The notes below the pieces were generated by a model. That model worked only from the letters and a program-made list of their open reading frames with translations. It ran no database searches and had not been told where the DNA came from. This document shows, one piece after another, positions 62,069 to 64,000 of a stretch of DNA of 64,000 nt (position 1 is the first letter of the stretch; every line of letters begins with the position of its first letter). The DNA is taken from the NCBI RefSeq assembly GCF_000308055.1, contig NZ_CAGY01000005.1, positions 124,001 through 188,000 on the forward strand. Reading direction: 5' to 3'. A program made the position numbers and the translations under genes. Origin of the DNA: Actinomyces sp. ph3 (GTDB lineage: Bacteria; Actinomycetota; Actinomycetes; Actinomycetales; Actinomycetaceae).

Positions 62069-64000
62069 GCGAGAACCTAGTGAAGGTCACAATCGACGAC
62101 GTCGAATTGGACGTTCCCGCAGGCACCCTGGTGATCCGTGCGGCCGAGCAGGCCGGAATTCGTATCCCGCGTTTCTGTGATCACCCGCTGCTTGAGCCCG
62201 TCGCCGCGTGCCGCCAGTGTCTTGTTGAGGTTGGAATGCCCGATCGCAACACCGGCGAGCTGCGATTCATGCCCAAGCCTCAGCCTTCATGTGCTCAGAC
62301 TGTCACCCCAGGCATGGTGGTCAAGACTCAGCACACCTCCGAGGTTGCCCGTCGCGCCCAGGAAGGCGTGATGGAATTCCTGCTGATCAACCACCCGCTT
62401 GATTGCCCAATCTGCGACAAGGGCGGCGAATGCCCCCTGCAGAACCAAGCGATGAGCGAAGGCCGCGAGAGCTCGCGCTTCATCGATGCAAAGCGCACGT
62501 ATCGCAAGCCTTTGAAGCTCACCTCGCAGATTCTTCTGGACCGCGAGCGTTGCATCCTGTGCCAGCGCTGCGTGCGCTTCGGTAAGGAAATTGCGGGCGA
62601 CCCCTTCCTTGATCTTCAGGGACGAGGCGGTGGCACCGCGCCGACCGAGCACCATCACTTCATGGGTGAGCAGGTTGGCTCCTTTGATACCGCGGTCTTG
62701 GATTACTTCAACCCGCAGGCAAAGGACAATGTCAAGGCGGGAATTTCCGGACCTTACGGTCAAGAAGGCATTATCGGCTCCCTCAATGAAGGCGATCTTG
62801 CCCCCAATGATCGTGATGTTTCGGGCCGCGCATTCGCCTCGTACTTCTCGGGAAATATCATCCAGATCTGCCCGGTTGGTGCTCTGACCTCGAATGATTA
62901 CCGCTTCCGCGCACGCCCCTTCGACTTGGTATCTACCGCTTCGGTAACCGAGCACGATGCTTCCGGTAGTGCGATCCGCGTGGATATTCGCCGCGGCGAA
63001 GTTCTGCGTCGTCTGGCTGGAAATGATCCCGAGGTCAACGAAGAGTGGATCACTGACAAGGATCGCTTCGCATTTAAGTGGTCCGGTGTCCAGCGCCTCA
63101 ACACTCCTTTCGTTCGCGAGAACGGCCAGCTAGTTCCGACCTCGTGGTCGGATGCCTTGGACCGTGTCCATCGTGCGCTTGCCGGCCTTTCCGGTGACCA
63201 GGTTGGTTTTCTTCCCGGTGGCCGCCTGAGCTTCGAAGATGCTTGGGCATGGTCGAAGTTTGCGCGTTCCGTTGTTGGATCCGATTCCATCGATATGCGT
63301 TCGCGCAGCCACAGTGAAGAGGAACGTTCATTCCTTGCTGCCCACGTCGCAGGTAGCGGATTGGGTGTCACCTACTCGCAGCTTGAGAACGCCGGCCAGG
63401 TCCTCCTGGTTGGACTCGAACCCGAGGATGAGTGTGGTGCGATCTTCCTGCGGATGCGCAAGGCCACTCGCAAGGGCAAGCTCCGCGTTGCTTCTTTGGC
63501 TCCGATGACTTCCCGAGGCCTCGCCAAGCTTTCTGGAGAGCTGCTCCGTTGCGCTCCCGGAACCGAGGTCGAGGTTGCCGCTGAGATCCGCGAGGGTGGT
63601 GAGTTCGCTGATCTTGCCTCGCGTCTTGACGGGGGAGTGATCCTGGTTGGCGAGCGCGCAAGCCGAACGCCGGGTCTGCTCAGTGAAGTTGTTCGACTGG
63701 CAGAGCGCACTCACTGCCGTATTCAGTGGGTCCCTCGCCGCGCCGGTGAGCGCGGTGGAGTGGAAGCCGGTCTTCTTCCCGGTCTTCTGCCTTTCGGCCG
63801 TGCGCTTGCCTCTCAAGAGGCTCGCGAGTCTTTGGCATGGGGAGAGATTCCCGCTCAGCGCGGTCTTGATGCCACGCAGATGTTGGAAGCTGCAGCTGAT
63901 GGTCGCGTTAAGGCACTGGTTGTCGGTGGCGTTGACCTTCGTGACTTCGATGATCCGGCTGCCGCACGAAAGGCGCTTGATCAGGTTGATTTCTTGGTGA
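62065..64000 (+). CDS. nuoG: NADH-quinone oxidoreductase subunit G (3' end beyond the window)
   Basis: The frame is open from ATG 62065 to the end of the window (645 codons so far). The N-terminal [2Fe-2S] ferredoxin domain has RFCDHPLLEPVAACRQCLVE. The His-Cys cluster region has CPICDKGGECPLQNQAMSEG, and a [4Fe-4S] region has RERCILCQRCVRFGKE with IIQICPVGALTSNDYRFRAR. The molybdopterin-oxidoreductase-like part follows. It overlaps nuoF by four bases. The rest of the protein and nuoH onward are expected to the right of this window. Confidence 0.97.
   Translation, partial: MSENLVKVTIDDVELDVPAGTLVIRAAEQAGIRIPRFCDHPLLEPVAACRQCLVEVGMPDRNTGELRFMPKPQPSCAQTVTPGMVVKTQHTSEVARRAQEGVMEFLLINHPLDCPICDKGGECPLQNQAMSEGRESSRFIDAKRTYRKPLKLTSQILLDRERCILCQRCVRFGKEIAGDPFLDLQGRGGGTAPTEHHHFMGEQVGSFDTAVLDYFNPQAKDNVKAGISGPYGQEGIIGSLNEGDLAPNDRDVSGRAFASYFSGNIIQICPVGALTSNDYRFRARPFDLVSTASVTEHDASGSAIRVDIRRGEVLRRLAGNDPEVNEEWITDKDRFAFKWSGVQRLNTPFVRENGQLVPTSWSDALDRVHRALAGLSGDQVGFLPGGRLSFEDAWAWSKFARSVVGSDSIDMRSRSHSEEERSFLAAHVAGSGLGVTYSQLENAGQVLLVGLEPEDECGAIFLRMRKATRKGKLRVASLAPMTSRGLAKLSGELLRCAPGTEVEVAAEIREGGEFADLASRLDGGVILVGERASRTPGLLSEVVRLAERTHCRIQWVPRRAGERGGVEAGLLPGLLPFGRALASQEARESLAWGEIPAQRGLDATQMLEAAADGRVKALVVGGVDLRDFDDPAAARKALDQVDFLV

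Noticed and set aside
1-64000. CRISPR array, tRNA/rRNA genes, insertion sequences, prophage or att repeats
   Set aside because: I looked for regularly spaced repeats, cloverleaf sequences, transposase or integrase motifs and terminal repeats, and found none I could support.

Overview
The window is a contiguous actinobacterial chromosome segment with moderately high G+C. The best guess is a host-associated member of the Actinomycetaceae (Actinomyces/Schaalia type). The evidence is the gene order tilS-hpt-ftsH-folE-folP-folB/folK-DUF3180, a bS22-type 32-residue ribosomal protein, a BldC-like excisionase-family regulator, LAxTG-type surface anchoring, menaquinone as the quinone, and frequent GTG starts with ATGA/GTGA overlaps. 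I saw no rRNA, tRNA, CRISPR array or insertion sequence. No gap between genes exceeds 300 bases.

Layout. (1) 1-10135, plus strand: the end of a gene that may be a D,D-carboxypeptidase, a degenerate zinc-protease-family protein, tilS, hpt, ftsH, folE, folP, an unusually long FolB-FolK fusion, and two membrane proteins. (2) 10217-15108, minus strand: disA, radA, trkA, trkH, which puts a c-di-AMP synthase beside a potassium uptake system. (3) 15298-16858: BldC-like regulator, bS22, a phosphatase and a small membrane protein. (4) 16881-25423: menA and menE, then L,D-transpeptidase, a lone XRE regulator, class II fructose-bisphosphate aldolase and two lineage-type proteins of unknown function. (5) 25647-46204: the remaining men genes (menB, menC, menD, menF, menG) and an HtrA protease. 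A host-glycan cassette lies between menB and menC. (6) 46336-55613: a second galactoside cassette with its own ROK regulator. (7) 55803-64000: a geranylgeranyl-reductase-type enzyme (MenJ-like) followed by nuoA to nuoG of complex I, running off the window.

The most notable content is the cassette at 26718-39821. It has a GH112 galacto-N-biose/lacto-N-biose phosphorylase, an ABC importer (binding protein and two permeases), a GH42 beta-galactosidase and a cytoplasmic GH20 hexosaminidase. A divergent four-gene operon encodes an AgaS-like SIS isomerase, a ROK sugar kinase, a LacC/FruK-like PfkB kinase and a tagatose-bisphosphate-type class II aldolase. Together these suggest import of Gal-beta-1,3-HexNAc, cytosolic phosphorolysis, and breakdown of the released N-acetylgalactosamine by an Aga-type route rather than the NahK-GalT-GalE route known from bifidobacteria. 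No deacetylase and no ABC ATPase is present in the window, so both would have to be encoded elsewhere. The last gene of this operon runs without a gap into menC and menD.

The second cassette (46336-55613) has a Gfo/Idh/MocA oxidoreductase, a ROK repressor, a sortase-anchored DUF4832-type protein that may be an undescribed glycosidase, a second ABC importer and a GH36 alpha-galactosidase. A TTGTCAA-TTGACAA dyad in the divergent promoter and a related site before the oxidoreductase gene suggest one small ROK regulon. All functional statements rest on reading the sequence and on family knowledge. No database search was run.
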